Shown: positions 38,508 to 49,015, numbered from the stretch's first letter. The stretch: DNA of 64,000 nucleotides from Candidatus Bilamarchaeum dharawalense (GCA_902386555.1 CABMJJ010000007.1:62001-126000); one strand, 5' to 3'. Translations and numbers: made by a program. The notes: generated from the letters alone by a model not told the origin.

Positions 38508-39533
38508 GTGACCATAATGGCCGATGCTGCAAGAGCGATAAGAGAAGTAGATAGAAGACCAGTTGCTGTGCCATCATCAGCAGCTGCTACGAAACCAAGA
38601 AGTGAAGGTTTGGCATTAACTATTAGTGCAGAAGAAAGAGCAAGATTTATTGCCGCTGCAGAAAGATTTGACAGATCTAGACCAGGAACAGAAGAAAGGT
38701 TTTTAGCAATGAAAGATTTTCTCCCGCTTTTTAGAGCCACCCACCGAAGATTAAGCTTGAAATCCGCAGAAAAAGATGCAACTGATGAGGATCGAGAACG
38801 CCATAGGGCGGTTGTAGAAAAGATAAAGACGATGGTTGAGGAATTACGGGAAGGGTGTAGCTCACACAGATACGAACTTCGGCATATTGCCTTTAGGGTT
38901 TTGGCTGAAACTAAATTTGTAGGAGAGATAACAACAATTGCAGAGAGGAGTAAACACGAAGACATGAGAGAAGCAGCATTCCAATATTTAGTAGATGATA
39001 TAGCAAGGACGATTGGGACAACTCAGAATGTCCCAGCCACAGCAACAAGAACATTCACAGTAGATGATGATGGAAATGTTGCGAAGGTAATACCCTTTTC
39101 TTCCGTAACGAGTGCAGAAAGAAAACAAGCACAAGAAATGGTTGCAAGAAAAAAAGATGCGTTGTTGGACCTTGGCCTAAAAGCTTGGTTCAGCGACACA
39201 AGACAAAAGATAGCGGAATATTTTGCAAATGCAGGAGACGTGTCTAGATTGGAAAAGATGAAAGCTGAGATAAAGTACCCAGATACCAGAATTTTGCTGG
39301 GTGACTTGCTTGCCAGAATGGACAGGAATGCTGCCACCACGGCTCAGTTAGTAGAAAGATGTATTACAGACCACTTCGGTGGAGGGAAGCCTGAGCGCAA
39401 AGGAGATGACATTGCGCTTCCGCCGATTGTTGAGATTGGATCAAAAAGAAGAAAACCGCCAAGCGATGGTGCAGGGGATATGTTTGTACCGCCAGCAACT
39501 GGAACGGATAACTACGCCACGGCTCAGGCATAA
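38508..39533 (+). CDS. hypothetical helical protein (possible HEAT-like region)
   Basis: 341-aa ORF, helical, Arg/Ala/Glu-rich. Confidence 0.7.
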   Translation: MTIMADAARAIREVDRRPVAVPSSAAATKPRSEGLALTISAEERARFIAAAERFDRSRPGTEERFLAMKDFLPLFRATHRRLSLKSAEKDATDEDRERHRAVVEKIKTMVEELREGCSSHRYELRHIAFRVLAETKFVGEITTIAERSKHEDMREAAFQYLVDDIARTIGTTQNVPATATRTFTVDDDGNVAKVIPFSSVTSAERKQAQEMVARKKDALLDLGLKAWFSDTRQKIAEYFANAGDVSRLEKMKAEIKYPDTRILLGDLLARMDRNAATTAQLVERCITDHFGGGKPERKGDDIALPPIVEIGSKRRKPPSDGAGDMFVPPATGTDNYATAQA

Positions 39534-40432
39534 TCAATTGTAATTTTTCCTATTTTTATTATATTAGACAGACCAATTGCCATCGCACAACCAATTAGAA
39601 TGAGTACGATGCTTGCTAGATCGGTAAGTGTTAGAACCGTGTTTAGGAAAACCAGATTTAGAACTGTCGTAACAATTCCGCCTAGGGTGAATATTGCCGT
39701 GGCCTTGAATACCGGGATGTATTTAAGCGAGGTATACCAGGTTGTCATAAAACCAAATAGGAGCAACGAGGTTATTCCAAGCCAGATCAGCACTGATGAA
39801 TCAAAAATAAAGGATGACGCCGAACCTGTCACAAACATGTAAGAGAGTAAAACAACAGAGCCAAAGAGCATTCTTGAAACCATTAACACTCTTGGTTCGA
39901 TATCAGCCAGTAATTTTCTAGAGATAGTATATTCCAATGCCCAAAAAACAGTGGCCACTAGAACCACCATCTGACCAAGACCAAATGTCAGATCACTTGA
40001 AAGAAGAATTGCATTCCCTGCAAGGATGAGGAAGGCTGCAATGAGATCATTTCTTTCTGGTTTTTCCTTGAGGATTAGAAAACCAAAAACTGCTGCGAAG
40101 AGGAATAATGAACGGTAAATGAACGAACTCACTACCGCTCCCCCAAGTTTAAGGCCCCAGAAAAATAATCCGAATGGGATACTGCCACCGATAATGCCAA
40201 CCAGGATCAGTAATGCCCACTGTTTTCTTGAAAGATTGCGGAAATTTTTTATTTCGTTGAAAGCAAAAACAACTGCCACGAGAAAAATAAGTGCGCCTAT
40301 GTTCTTCATTGCAGTGTAGACAATTGGATCGGTCATTTTCACTGCCATTCCATTAACAAAAACGGAAATACCGCTGATTACTGCTGCTGCCAGAGCTAAC
40401 ATTAATCCTTTAGAAAGATTATTACGTTGCAT
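39524..40432 (-). CDS. EamA/DMT-family transporter
   Basis: About ten TM helices with internal duplication. Confidence 0.88.
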   Translation of the reverse strand: MQRNNLSKGLMLALAAAVISGISVFVNGMAVKMTDPIVYTAMKNIGALIFLVAVVFAFNEIKNFRNLSRKQWALLILVGIIGGSIPFGLFFWGLKLGGAVVSSFIYRSLFLFAAVFGFLILKEKPERNDLIAAFLILAGNAILLSSDLTFGLGQMVVLVATVFWALEYTISRKLLADIEPRVLMVSRMLFGSVVLLSYMFVTGSASSFIFDSSVLIWLGITSLLLFGFMTTWYTSLKYIPVFKATAIFTLGGIVTTVLNLVFLNTVLTLTDLASIVLILIGCAMAIGLSNIIKIGKITIDYA

Positions 40433-40987
40433 GACTTATGTTCGTATGAAAAGATTTTAAATTCTGGTGAACAATCTGAATTAATGAGAAAATTACGCAT
40501 AGGTTGGTTCACGTTTACTTGCTGTGAGGACAGCTCCATTCTGTTCGTAGAATTAATGAACAAAAATTATTTTACCTGGAAAAAGCTTGTTGATTTTAGA
40601 TATTGCAAAGTGATTAAATCAAAAAATGTCTTCGATGAGTTTGATGTGGCATTTGTGGAAGGAGCCATATCCAATGACAGAGACAAGGAAAGATTAATGC
40701 AAATCAGAGCTAAAGCAAAATATCTTGTTGCCATTGGAGCCTGTGCCTGCAACGGGGGGCCATCGGCACAGAGAAACGAGTTTTCAGATCATGTTAAAGT
40801 AAAAATTCAACCATTTCTTATGAAGTGGAATCTCTATGAAAAAGTTTTGAAGTTGGATGATGTGGTCAAAGTGGATGATAAGGTGGATGGATGTCCAATG
40901 GTAGAACAGACATTCTTGAATACCCTGGATAAATATCTGAAATTATTTGGGATCGTGGAGGGAGAAAATGCACAGCCAAAACTTTGA
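40427..40987 (+). CDS. [NiFe]-hydrogenase small subunit-like protein (20 kDa NADH-dehydrogenase subunit fold); start possibly at MRKLRIGWF
   Basis: RIGWFTFTCCEDS, VEGAIS, VAIGACACNGG, VDGCPM. Confidence 0.85.
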   Translation: MHDLCSYEKILNSGEQSELMRKLRIGWFTFTCCEDSSILFVELMNKNYFTWKKLVDFRYCKVIKSKNVFDEFDVAFVEGAISNDRDKERLMQIRAKAKYLVAIGACACNGGPSAQRNEFSDHVKVKIQPFLMKWNLYEKVLKLDDVVKVDDKVDGCPMVEQTFLNTLDKYLKLFGIVEGENAQPKL

Positions 40988-42266
40988 TATTACAATTAAA
41001 GACCTAAGCAAAATAGAGGGCCACACGGACCTGGAAGTAGAAGTAAGGAAGGGAAAGGTGATTCGGGCAAAGCTTAAGATTGACGAGAATAAACGATTTT
41101 TTAACGAGGCAGTGGTGGGCAAACCAGCCTTGGGTGTCCATCAGATGGTATCAAGAATATGTGGAACCTGTTCCATAGCACACCTGATGTGCTGTATAAA
41201 TTCCATTGAAAATGCACTTGAGATTAAACCATCGGAACAAACCATGAAACTGAGAAACCTGCTTTTTCATGGTCTAAATATCAGGGATCATGCAATGCAC
41301 CTCTATCTTTTCTGTTTACCCGATGTTTTTGGCAAAGACTCGATATTGGAATTTGCAGACGAAGGATATGAACATGATCTGATCCACAAGGCCTTTGACA
41401 TAAAAAGCGTGGGTAATGATCTTAGTATTTTGATTGGTGGACGGGCAATACATTCACCCTTTCCTCAGGTAGGCGGATTCTTAAAAATACCAAAAAACGA
41501 GGATGCAAAAAAAATTGCACAGAAACTTAGAGGCATACGACAGTCTGCCATGGAATTTGTAGAAATATTTTACAAATCAGATTTGAAATTTGATACTGAA
41601 ACTACCTACATTGCACTTAGAAATGATAGTTTCAGCTATCTTGGCGGAAATTTGATGACTTCCGATGGAATTTGTATTCCAAAAAAAAGCTTCCGTGAAC
41701 ATTTGCAAAAGTTTGTCATTCCCTATTCCCAGGCACCGGGATTTGAATATGCAGGTAAACCCTATGTGGTGGGTGCCCTGGCAAGAATGAACATCAGCAA
41801 GGACACACTTCATAAAAATACGAAAAAGGATTTGACCAGATATTTGAACGTCTTCCCTTCCAAGAATATTTTCCACAACAATCTGGCACAGGCAATCGAA
41901 ATTATTCACTGTATTGATAGTGCAATTGAAATTCTGGAAACAACGGAATTCAAAGACGAGCCAAAGATGGTCATAAAACCAAGAAAAGCAGAAGGAGTTG
42001 GTGTTCTTGAAGCACCAAGAGGGACATTATTCTATAATATAAAGATAGATGATGCTGGGAAAGTGGAATTTGTAGACCTTGTGATACCCACTTCACAGAA
42101 TCAGATAAAGATAGACAAGGACATTGGAGCACTGGTACAGAAAAAATTAGATAGTGGGATGAAAAAAGATGACATACCACTGGAAGTGGAGAAATTAGTT
42201 CGTGCCTATGATCCGTGCATGAGTTGTGCTACCCACTTTTTGAAAGTAAAGTGGCGTGAAAGCTAA
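40965..42266 (+). CDS. [NiFe]-hydrogenase large subunit
   Basis: L1 motif SRICGTCSIAH and L2 motif DPCMSCATH, RxEGHxxLEVEV N-terminus. Confidence 0.92.
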   Translation, partial: KMHSQNFDITIKDLSKIEGHTDLEVEVRKGKVIRAKLKIDENKRFFNEAVVGKPALGVHQMVSRICGTCSIAHLMCCINSIENALEIKPSEQTMKLRNLLFHGLNIRDHAMHLYLFCLPDVFGKDSILEFADEGYEHDLIHKAFDIKSVGNDLSILIGGRAIHSPFPQVGGFLKIPKNEDAKKIAQKLRGIRQSAMEFVEIFYKSDLKFDTETTYIALRNDSFSYLGGNLMTSDGICIPKKSFREHLQKFVIPYSQAPGFEYAGKPYVVGALARMNISKDTLHKNTKKDLTRYLNVFPSKNIFHNNLAQAIEIIHCIDSAIEILETTEFKDEPKMVIKPRKAEGVGVLEAPRGTLFYNIKIDDAGKVEFVDLVIPTSQNQIKIDKDIGALVQKKLDSGMKKDDIPLEVEKLVRAYDPCMSCATHFLKVKWRES

Positions 42267-42895
42267 TTATGCTCGAATTGATGGGCTGCCACATCAACGA
42301 TAGTTTTGATTATTCCTATCAATAGTAGTGATTCGAATTGACCTAGGAAGAAGGAGAAACAGATGATGATATGCATAGGTAGAATACGAGGGTAGGGACC
42401 GACTAGAAAGTTTATGGCAGAATAGACCGCACTGCCTTGCATTTTTTCGAGATCACGTTTGATGTTAACTATAAATGAAATTAGATGGTTGATAAAAAAT
42501 AGTAATACCGACATGAGGATAAAGTTAACACTTGAATCATCTAGGGGATATACTTTACATGGAACTGTTTGGTGATTATAGACACAGTTAATGGGAATGT
42601 GAAAGTTTAGTGATTCAATAGGGGCAAGGGCATAAACAAACAATAGAAAAAATAGATGAAGGGCAACATAAAAAAGGAAAGATAGTAGTGTTCCAAAGAC
42701 GAGGGGGATGGAATAGAAAGAGATATTTGTTTTATTTAGACTAACCAGTTTTATAGTATGAAAGATTCCGATAATTAAACTCTGGAACCAGAATATCCAA
42801 ACAAGAACACCAATGTGATAGCCCTCCTGAAGTGCAAAAAATATTACTACAATATTTACTGCGATAAGGGACAACGTTGATAGATCAATTTTCAA
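42263..42895 (-). CDS. DUF6498-like membrane protein
   Basis: Several TM helices; family assignment tentative. Confidence 0.65.
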   Translation of the reverse strand: MKIDLSTLSLIAVNIVVIFFALQEGYHIGVLVWIFWFQSLIIGIFHTIKLVSLNKTNISFYSIPLVFGTLLSFLFYVALHLFFLLFVYALAPIESLNFHIPINCVYNHQTVPCKVYPLDDSSVNFILMSVLLFFINHLISFIVNIKRDLEKMQGSAVYSAINFLVGPYPRILPMHIIICFSFFLGQFESLLLIGIIKTIVDVAAHQFEHN

Positions 42896-42949
42896 GTATG
42901 TTGCAAGGTTAAATTTATTATCAGGGAAAATGGAATCACCGTTTCAGAA

Positions 42950-43333
42950 TCAATCAACAATCAAAGTTCTTAATAATTCCATAACTTCCTTTAGGGCTTT
43001 TTTTTCATCATAGTCAATGGGAATTGCGATTATCTTCACCGAGTCAATTGCCTTGATTTTCTTAAGGATTCTTAGAGTTACTGAGAGGTCAAAATCATGC
43101 ATCGAATAGGCATGGGTTATTTCAAGATCATCAAAACCATTTAGTATGGAGACCTTGTCTATACCCTTTGCCACATCCAGAATAAGTAGATCACGACCTT
43201 CAGATTCTAGATTTTCTGCACTGTCGAATTCCTTGAATTCGATTTCAGGAAATTTTTTGACTAGTTTTGGCAGTAGATGAAAGGCAAGGGAATCTTCTTT
43301 CACCAAAGGATTACCAAAAACCAGAATTTTCAT
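42950..43333 (-). CDS. hydrogenase maturation protease
   Basis: MKILVFGNPLVKEDSLAFHLLPKL, LLILDVAKGI; start moved in from the ORF boundary. Confidence 0.82.
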   Translation of the reverse strand: MKILVFGNPLVKEDSLAFHLLPKLVKKFPEIEFKEFDSAENLESEGRDLLILDVAKGIDKVSILNGFDDLEITHAYSMHDFDLSVTLRILKKIKAIDSVKIIAIPIDYDEKKALKEVMELLRTLIVD

Positions 43334-43460
43334 CAAAATAAAAAGAACCAAGGTTATTTTTAAATCTCCTTCCGTTAGGGCAGGAATTAAAAAAGATGAT
43401 GACAGTATTCTTAAGTGCCTGTGGACTAGAAATGGCCCTGGCAACATAAGAGGATGAATC

Positions 43461-44411
43461 ATGGTACTTTGTATAATCGCATTCTTTGTATTTGCAGTAA
43501 TGTCTATTTTTTCTGCCAAATATAGACCCTTGGCAAAAGAAGGACTAAAATGCGTTTTCAAGACAATAACATTTAGACCATGCGATACGGGTTTGGATGA
43601 TAGAATAAAAGCCAGATTAGTTTCCGAACTTCTTAAATTTTCACCTGGAGCAGCTAAAGTTCTTAACAAGCATTTTGTTATTTTTTCCTGGCTATTTGTA
43701 CTTTTGACTTTTGGTAGTTTGGCCTATTCTATTTATGGATTTTACAATTTCTACGTCTATGGAAATTGCGACGGCCCCGATAGTGTAAATGGCTGCGTAT
43801 TGAATGATATAACAGGGGACTATGGAAGATTCAGTGAACCAAAAGATTTGATAGTTCCAACAAACTACGATGGATTAACAGAGGGTAACCCCAATGGTAC
43901 ACTGAAGATAATAGAATTTGGTTGCTTCACCTGCCCCTATACCAAGAAAGCTGAGGACACTGTTCAGGGACTTTTACAAGAATATGACGGTCAAATTTAC
44001 TATGTTTTCAAACCATTCCCATTGCCAAATCATAATAATAGTTTTGAAGCAGCACGAGCAGTTTTATGTGCCAGAGACCAGGGTAAAATGTGGGAATTTA
44101 GAAAAGAAGTTTTCAAACAGCAGGATGTCTGTAGAACAGACGGTACATTAGCCATAAAAGAACTTGCCCAGAACGCTCAGTTGGATATGGACAAATTCAA
44201 CAAATGCTATGATAATAATGAAACCGATGCTGAGCTTGGTAAATACGTACAACAGGGCAAAGACGCGCACATATATGCAACACCAACATTCTTTGTTAAT
44301 GATAAACCAGTGGTGGGTCCAAAGACCCTAGATCAGTTTAGATGTGAGATAGAGAAAAAGGATAGTCTGGTAAAAGAAATAGGTTGCCTATTGGGACAGT
44401 GGTGGGGATGA
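43461..44411 (+). CDS. membrane-anchored DsbA-like thioredoxin-fold protein
   Basis: TM helices, IIEFGCFTCPYTKKAEDTV, YATPTFFVND. Confidence 0.87.
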   Translation: MVLCIIAFFVFAVMSIFSAKYRPLAKEGLKCVFKTITFRPCDTGLDDRIKARLVSELLKFSPGAAKVLNKHFVIFSWLFVLLTFGSLAYSIYGFYNFYVYGNCDGPDSVNGCVLNDITGDYGRFSEPKDLIVPTNYDGLTEGNPNGTLKIIEFGCFTCPYTKKAEDTVQGLLQEYDGQIYYVFKPFPLPNHNNSFEAARAVLCARDQGKMWEFRKEVFKQQDVCRTDGTLAIKELAQNAQLDMDKFNKCYDNNETDAELGKYVQQGKDAHIYATPTFFVNDKPVVGPKTLDQFRCEIEKKDSLVKEIGCLLGQWWG

Positions 44412-45583
44412 AAGAGATAAAAAAAGATTTTCCTGTTCTTGTGAATAATCCTGACATTGTATACTTGGATAGTGCCTGTACCTCATTAAAGCCAATGCAG
44501 GTTATTGAAGCAGAGATGGAATATTACAAAAAATTCGGTGCCTGCGCTGGGAGAAGCTCCCATAGACTAGGCAGAGAAACAAACCAGAGGCTGGATGAGT
44601 GCAGAGAGAAGGTTGCAAAATTTGTAAATGCAGAAAAAGATGGATTAATTTGGACAAGAAATGCAACTGAAGGGCTGAATATTGTTGCCAATGGTTTTGA
44701 CTTTTCAAAAAGAAAGAAAGTGGTGACCAGCATTGTGGAACATCACTCGGTTCTTTTACCATTGATTAAACTACGAGACCAGGGTAAGATAAAACTGGAC
44801 GTTGTTGGATGCGATAAAGAAGGAAATGTTGATTTTTCAAAAATAGACAGAGAAACTGCATTGGTTGTTACAAATAGTTGGAACAACATTCTTGGAACTG
44901 GTCGAAAGATTAACGAAATCGCAAAACTTGCACACGATAATGGTGCCCTGATTTGTGTTGATGGAGCACAGGGGGTTCCCCATCATAAAACTGATTTCAA
45001 AAATTTGGACTTTTTGTGCTTTTCAGGTCATAAGATGCTGGCACCAACAGGAATCGGAGCATTGGTATGCAAAACCGATCATCTTGCCAAATTAAAACCA
45101 CTGATGACAGGTGGCGGTGCAGTAAAAACAGTGGAATTGAACAAAGTCGTTGAATTGCCAACTCAGGAGAGATTTGAAGCTGGAATTCAACACTATGCTG
45201 GGATATTTGGATTTGCTTCTGCCTGTGAATACTTGAACAAAATAGGAATGGAAGAAGTGGAAAAACACGAAGCAACTCTTGCCAAAGCATTTTATGAGGA
45301 GTTAAAATCTGCAGGTGCAATGATTTATGGACCAGATAGTCCGCAAAACCATAGTGCACTTTATTCGTTTGGATTCAAAAATGCCAAAGCCCATGACATT
45401 GCACTTATGCTGGATAGAGAAAAAATAGCTGTAAGAAGCGGGTTCTTTTGTGCTCAACCTGCAATGGAAGTAATTGGAGCTGGGGATGGTGCAACTAGGG
45501 TAAGTGGCTATATTTACAATACTCCAGAAGATGCAAAACGATTTGGCGAAATATTAAAGAAGATTAATGTGCTCTATTCGTAA
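44408..45583 (+). CDS. cysteine desulfurase-like aminotransferase class V (SufS-like)
   Basis: IVYLDSACTSLKP, SIVEHHSVLLP, DGAQGVPHHKTDF, SGHKMLAPTGIG, RSGFFCAQP. Confidence 0.9.
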   Translation: MKEIKKDFPVLVNNPDIVYLDSACTSLKPMQVIEAEMEYYKKFGACAGRSSHRLGRETNQRLDECREKVAKFVNAEKDGLIWTRNATEGLNIVANGFDFSKRKKVVTSIVEHHSVLLPLIKLRDQGKIKLDVVGCDKEGNVDFSKIDRETALVVTNSWNNILGTGRKINEIAKLAHDNGALICVDGAQGVPHHKTDFKNLDFLCFSGHKMLAPTGIGALVCKTDHLAKLKPLMTGGGAVKTVELNKVVELPTQERFEAGIQHYAGIFGFASACEYLNKIGMEEVEKHEATLAKAFYEELKSAGAMIYGPDSPQNHSALYSFGFKNAKAHDIALMLDREKIAVRSGFFCAQPAMEVIGAGDGATRVSGYIYNTPEDAKRFGEILKKINVLYS

Positions 45584-45584
45584 T

Positions 45585-45899
45585 ATGAAAGTGACACTAA
45601 CGCACATTGGTGCTATTTCTCTGGGTAGGTTACTTGCCATCTGGTCTTTTGTATTAGGACTAATTGGACTCTGCATTTATGGTGTGATTAGTATTCTACT
45701 AGCCATACTTGGTATTGCAGCTGGTGTTGATTTGGTTCAAACGCTTATAGGAGTAGCAATTGTATTGGTCATGGGCGTAGTTGGACTTTTTGTTGGTGCC
45801 ATTGTAATGTTTATAGTTGGGTTTATCACTGCAACAGTGTACAACATTATATTGGGTGTCGGTGGCGGAATTGACATGGATTTTAACGAAAGAAAGTGA
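45585..45899 (+). CDS. DUF3566-like small membrane protein
   Basis: Two to three TM helices; short SD spacing. Confidence 0.65.
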   Translation: MKVTLTHIGAISLGRLLAIWSFVLGLIGLCIYGVISILLAILGIAAGVDLVQTLIGVAIVLVMGVVGLFVGAIVMFIVGFITATVYNIILGVGGGIDMDFNERK

Positions 45900-45903
45900 T
45901 ATT

Positions 45904-46509
45904 ATGGAATGGAATAGGTTGGCAGATAAACCAATTGTAGAAAAAACCATGGCTGCCCTTAGAAATCAAGGGATGGAACCCTACTTTTGCGAAAATGCTG
46001 AAGAAGCAAATAGTAAAATTAGAAGTTTGATACCCAATGGCGCAGAAATAATGAACATGAGCTCAACCACATTGGACATGCTAGGTATTTCAAAGGAAAT
46101 ACAGGAATCAGGCAATTCTGTAAAAAAGAAGCTTGGTTCCATGGATAGGAAAACACAGGGAAATGAAATGCAAAAACTGGGCGCAGCACCAGAATGGGCC
46201 ATTGGCAGCGTACATGCAGTAACTGAAAAGGGAGAAGTAATGATAGTTTCCCAATCAGGAAGCCAGCTACCGGCCTATGCCTACGGATCAAATCATGTTA
46301 TATGGGTTGTTGGAACTCAAAAAATAGTGAAAAACTTGGATGATGGATTCAAGCGTATATACGAACATTGCCTGCCCCTAGAAAGCGAAAGAGCCAGAAA
46401 AGTTTACGGCGTACCGAGCAGCAGCGTAAACAAAATTCTTATTGTGAACAAGGAAACAAAACCAGGTCGGATAATGGTTATTTTTGTTAATCAGGTTCTA
46501 GGATTCTGA
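45904..46509 (+). CDS. LUD-domain protein
   Basis: MNMSSTTLDMLGI, HAVTEKGEVMIVSQSGSQLPAYAYG, VVGTQKIVKNLDD. Confidence 0.85.
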   Translation: MEWNRLADKPIVEKTMAALRNQGMEPYFCENAEEANSKIRSLIPNGAEIMNMSSTTLDMLGISKEIQESGNSVKKKLGSMDRKTQGNEMQKLGAAPEWAIGSVHAVTEKGEVMIVSQSGSQLPAYAYGSNHVIWVVGTQKIVKNLDDGFKRIYEHCLPLESERARKVYGVPSSSVNKILIVNKETKPGRIMVIFVNQVLGF

Positions 46510-46537
46510 TTATATAGTTAGTAGGAGAGGGATAGAT

Positions 46538-46972
46538 ATGCCAGAATGTATATTTTGTATGATAATAAGAGGGAAACGTCCGTGTACCAAGGTCTATGAA
46601 AACGATGATATGATGGCTTTCATGGACAATAAACCCATCACCAATGGCCATGTGCTGCTTATACCGAAAAAACACACCGAACTACTTACTGAGATGGATG
46701 ATAGACTTGCAGGAGAGATGCTGATTGTAGCTAAAAAAGTTGGTTTGGCAATTAAAAAATCCAAATTGAATTGTCGAGGGATAAATTACATTTTAGCTGA
46801 TGGTGCAGAAGCAGGCCAGGATATTTTCCATGTCCATATGCACATAATACCCAGGTACAGGGGAGATGGTTTTGGATTACGAATGCCCCAGAGAGAGGAT
46901 GAGGAAACAAGCGAAGAAAGATTGGAAAGAATTGCAGTGAAAATTCGCAAAGGTGCTGGGATACATATTTAG
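46538..46972 (+). CDS. HIT-family hydrolase
   Basis: CIFCMIIRGKRPCTKVYENDDMMAFMD, HVHMHIIPR. Confidence 0.94.
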   Translation: MPECIFCMIIRGKRPCTKVYENDDMMAFMDNKPITNGHVLLIPKKHTELLTEMDDRLAGEMLIVAKKVGLAIKKSKLNCRGINYILADGAEAGQDIFHVHMHIIPRYRGDGFGLRMPQREDEETSEERLERIAVKIRKGAGIHI

Positions 46973-46990
46973 AGGAGATAGAAAAAATAA

Positions 46991-48079
46991 TTATTTCTTC
47001 AATCTTTCAAGTACTGCTTTTACAATCAAAGGCCAGGCCACAGTAGCATCATCTAGAACTTCAACCTGAACTCCGCCTTCTCGAACAGGTACAAACTTGC
47101 CCCAGCTTACACCTTCAGAATAGGTGCACCCAGAAAGTCCGCCAAAATGAACTGGCTCGGGACAGATACGCACTGCATATTTGAATCGTTTGGAATGGCC
47201 GGTTTCTTCGTGCATATTAACCTTATCGCCTTTGCCTAATCTCCATTGTAGTAGATCAATATATGGACCGACTTGTTGTGCCCAATTACGCGGAACTCCG
47301 CCACCTATGGTAAAGATACCCAGTTCTTTTGCTGCAACGATACGTGAAACATAGTCTTCTAAATCGTAGAATGGATCAAACGAAATATCTGGTTGCCCAC
47401 TCTCCCTTCTTTCGCGTCGGATGGTTGCAAAATCAAGCCCCAATTCACTGTCAGTGAAAGCAGGAACATAAACAGGAACATTTCTTTCATAGGCAGACTT
47501 GAGTATGCCTCGCCCTTTGACATTTTTATGTAGGTATTCGCCAAGTTTTCTATTTATCTTATGGCTGCAGGCAATTTCTTTAGAATCCCACCCAATAATT
47601 TGTGAACGGAATATTTTGTAGGCATTATCAAAGTTGCTTTCAGGCTCAAGCGTATCATATACTCGATTATATCCTTTCTCGAAAAGTGCCACATCGTCCA
47701 TATCTGGCCTGTACTTGAAATGTTGCATGCCGGCAGATTCGATAAACCCATGAGCCATGAGTGCACCGGTGCTTATTACTGCATCAACCATACCATTTTC
47801 GATCATATCGCATACTACCATGCCCATTTTGGCAACAGTCATGGCTCCTGAAAGAGTTAGTACTTTGAAGCAGTCCTTGTCACGAGTCATTCTTTCAAGT
47901 GCATCTGCAGCCTCACCCACATTTCTTCCGCCAAAGGCAGTGTGTTTCATGGCTTTTACCAGATCATCCACACTATTGCACTTTTCCAATTCTAGGGGCC
48001 TGAGTGGTTCCAATTTATCAGAATGACCAGTACTCATCTTTGCATGGGCTCTTATGCTTTCTTCGTGTTTCATAATCAT
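46991..48079 (-). CDS. deoxyhypusine synthase-like protein
   Basis: GGGVPRNWAQQVGPY, GLSGCTYSEGVSWGKF. Confidence 0.88.
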   Translation of the reverse strand: MIMKHEESIRAHAKMSTGHSDKLEPLRPLELEKCNSVDDLVKAMKHTAFGGRNVGEAADALERMTRDKDCFKVLTLSGAMTVAKMGMVVCDMIENGMVDAVISTGALMAHGFIESAGMQHFKYRPDMDDVALFEKGYNRVYDTLEPESNFDNAYKIFRSQIIGWDSKEIACSHKINRKLGEYLHKNVKGRGILKSAYERNVPVYVPAFTDSELGLDFATIRRERRESGQPDISFDPFYDLEDYVSRIVAAKELGIFTIGGGVPRNWAQQVGPYIDLLQWRLGKGDKVNMHEETGHSKRFKYAVRICPEPVHFGGLSGCTYSEGVSWGKFVPVREGGVQVEVLDDATVAWPLIVKAVLERLKK

Positions 48080-48139
48080 TACCTTTTCAATTAATAATAA
48101 GAAACATGTTTAAAAAAGTGTTCGGCAAAAAAGATAGTT

Positions 48140-48628
48140 ATGAATTACGTAAATATTCTTTTACCAGACGTTAAATGGAATACCAAGAGTGTAGGGTTGT
48201 TTCTCTCACTGCTAGTTCTGCCGAATTTACTAGGAATGATCAACCTCTCAACAGGATTTGGTTTCAATGTGCACTTTTTCCAAATTGCAATTTTTATTGC
48301 AGCATTTATCTATGGGCCTAAAGGAGGCTTGCTGTCTGGCTTATTTGGATCGGCTTACTCTGCCATGGCAATGGGAAATCCGTATATTGTAGTTGGTAAT
48401 TGTATACTCGGTCTGGTTACTGGTCTGTTTGCTAAAAAATTCAATGCTATGGCAGTTGGCTTGGCTTTCATGGTCCAATTGCCCTGGCTAGTGGCTACAG
48501 ACTATTACCTAATTCACATGCCATTACCAGTTATTACCCTATTAGTAATTTCACTAGCATTATCAAACCTTATTTGGGCGTTGGTAGCCTCAAAGATGAC
48601 TGGACATATTAAAGGAATGCTCGCATGA
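48140..48628 (+). CDS. ECF-transporter S-component-like membrane protein
   Basis: Five to six TM helices, GFGFNVHFFQIAIFIAAFIYGPKGGLLSGLFGS. Confidence 0.7.
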   Translation: MNYVNILLPDVKWNTKSVGLFLSLLVLPNLLGMINLSTGFGFNVHFFQIAIFIAAFIYGPKGGLLSGLFGSAYSAMAMGNPYIVVGNCILGLVTGLFAKKFNAMAVGLAFMVQLPWLVATDYYLIHMPLPVITLLVISLALSNLIWALVASKMTGHIKGMLA

Positions 48629-49005
48629 TTTTTTCTAAATATTCTCTTGTTTTGGTTAACGAGGATAAGGTAGTTTTTCAATCATCACTTTCAGGGTTAA
48701 GACCATTGGTAGAATGCGTAAAGACTAATGCCGGAGGAAATTGTATTTTATATGACAAAGTAATTGGCCTTGCTGCTGCTAGGATAATCGTTCATTCTGG
48801 TCTGATTTCGAAAGTAGTAACTCCATTGGCTTCCTATCCAGCAAAAAAACTATTAGAAGAGGATGGAATAACTGTCGAAGCAGATGAAGTTGTGGAAAAA
48901 ATACTAAACAAAGACAAAACTGCACCATGCCCCATGGAAGTCAAAGCACTGGAAATGGATAATGAGCAATTTTTCAAATTTATGATTGGAAAATTTGGTG
49001 GTTAA
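48625..49005 (+). CDS. DUF1893-family protein
   Basis: KYSLVLVNEDKVVFQSSLSGLRPLVECV, YDKVIGLAAARIIVHSG, CPMEVKA. Confidence 0.82.
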   Translation: MIFSKYSLVLVNEDKVVFQSSLSGLRPLVECVKTNAGGNCILYDKVIGLAAARIIVHSGLISKVVTPLASYPAKKLLEEDGITVEADEVVEKILNKDKTAPCPMEVKALEMDNEQFFKFMIGKFGG

Positions 49006-49015
49006 TTTTAGTCCT

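Noticed and set aside
38351-38965. 204-aa minus-strand ORF
   Set aside because: Overlaps the better supported 38508-39533 and 37740-38477 genes.
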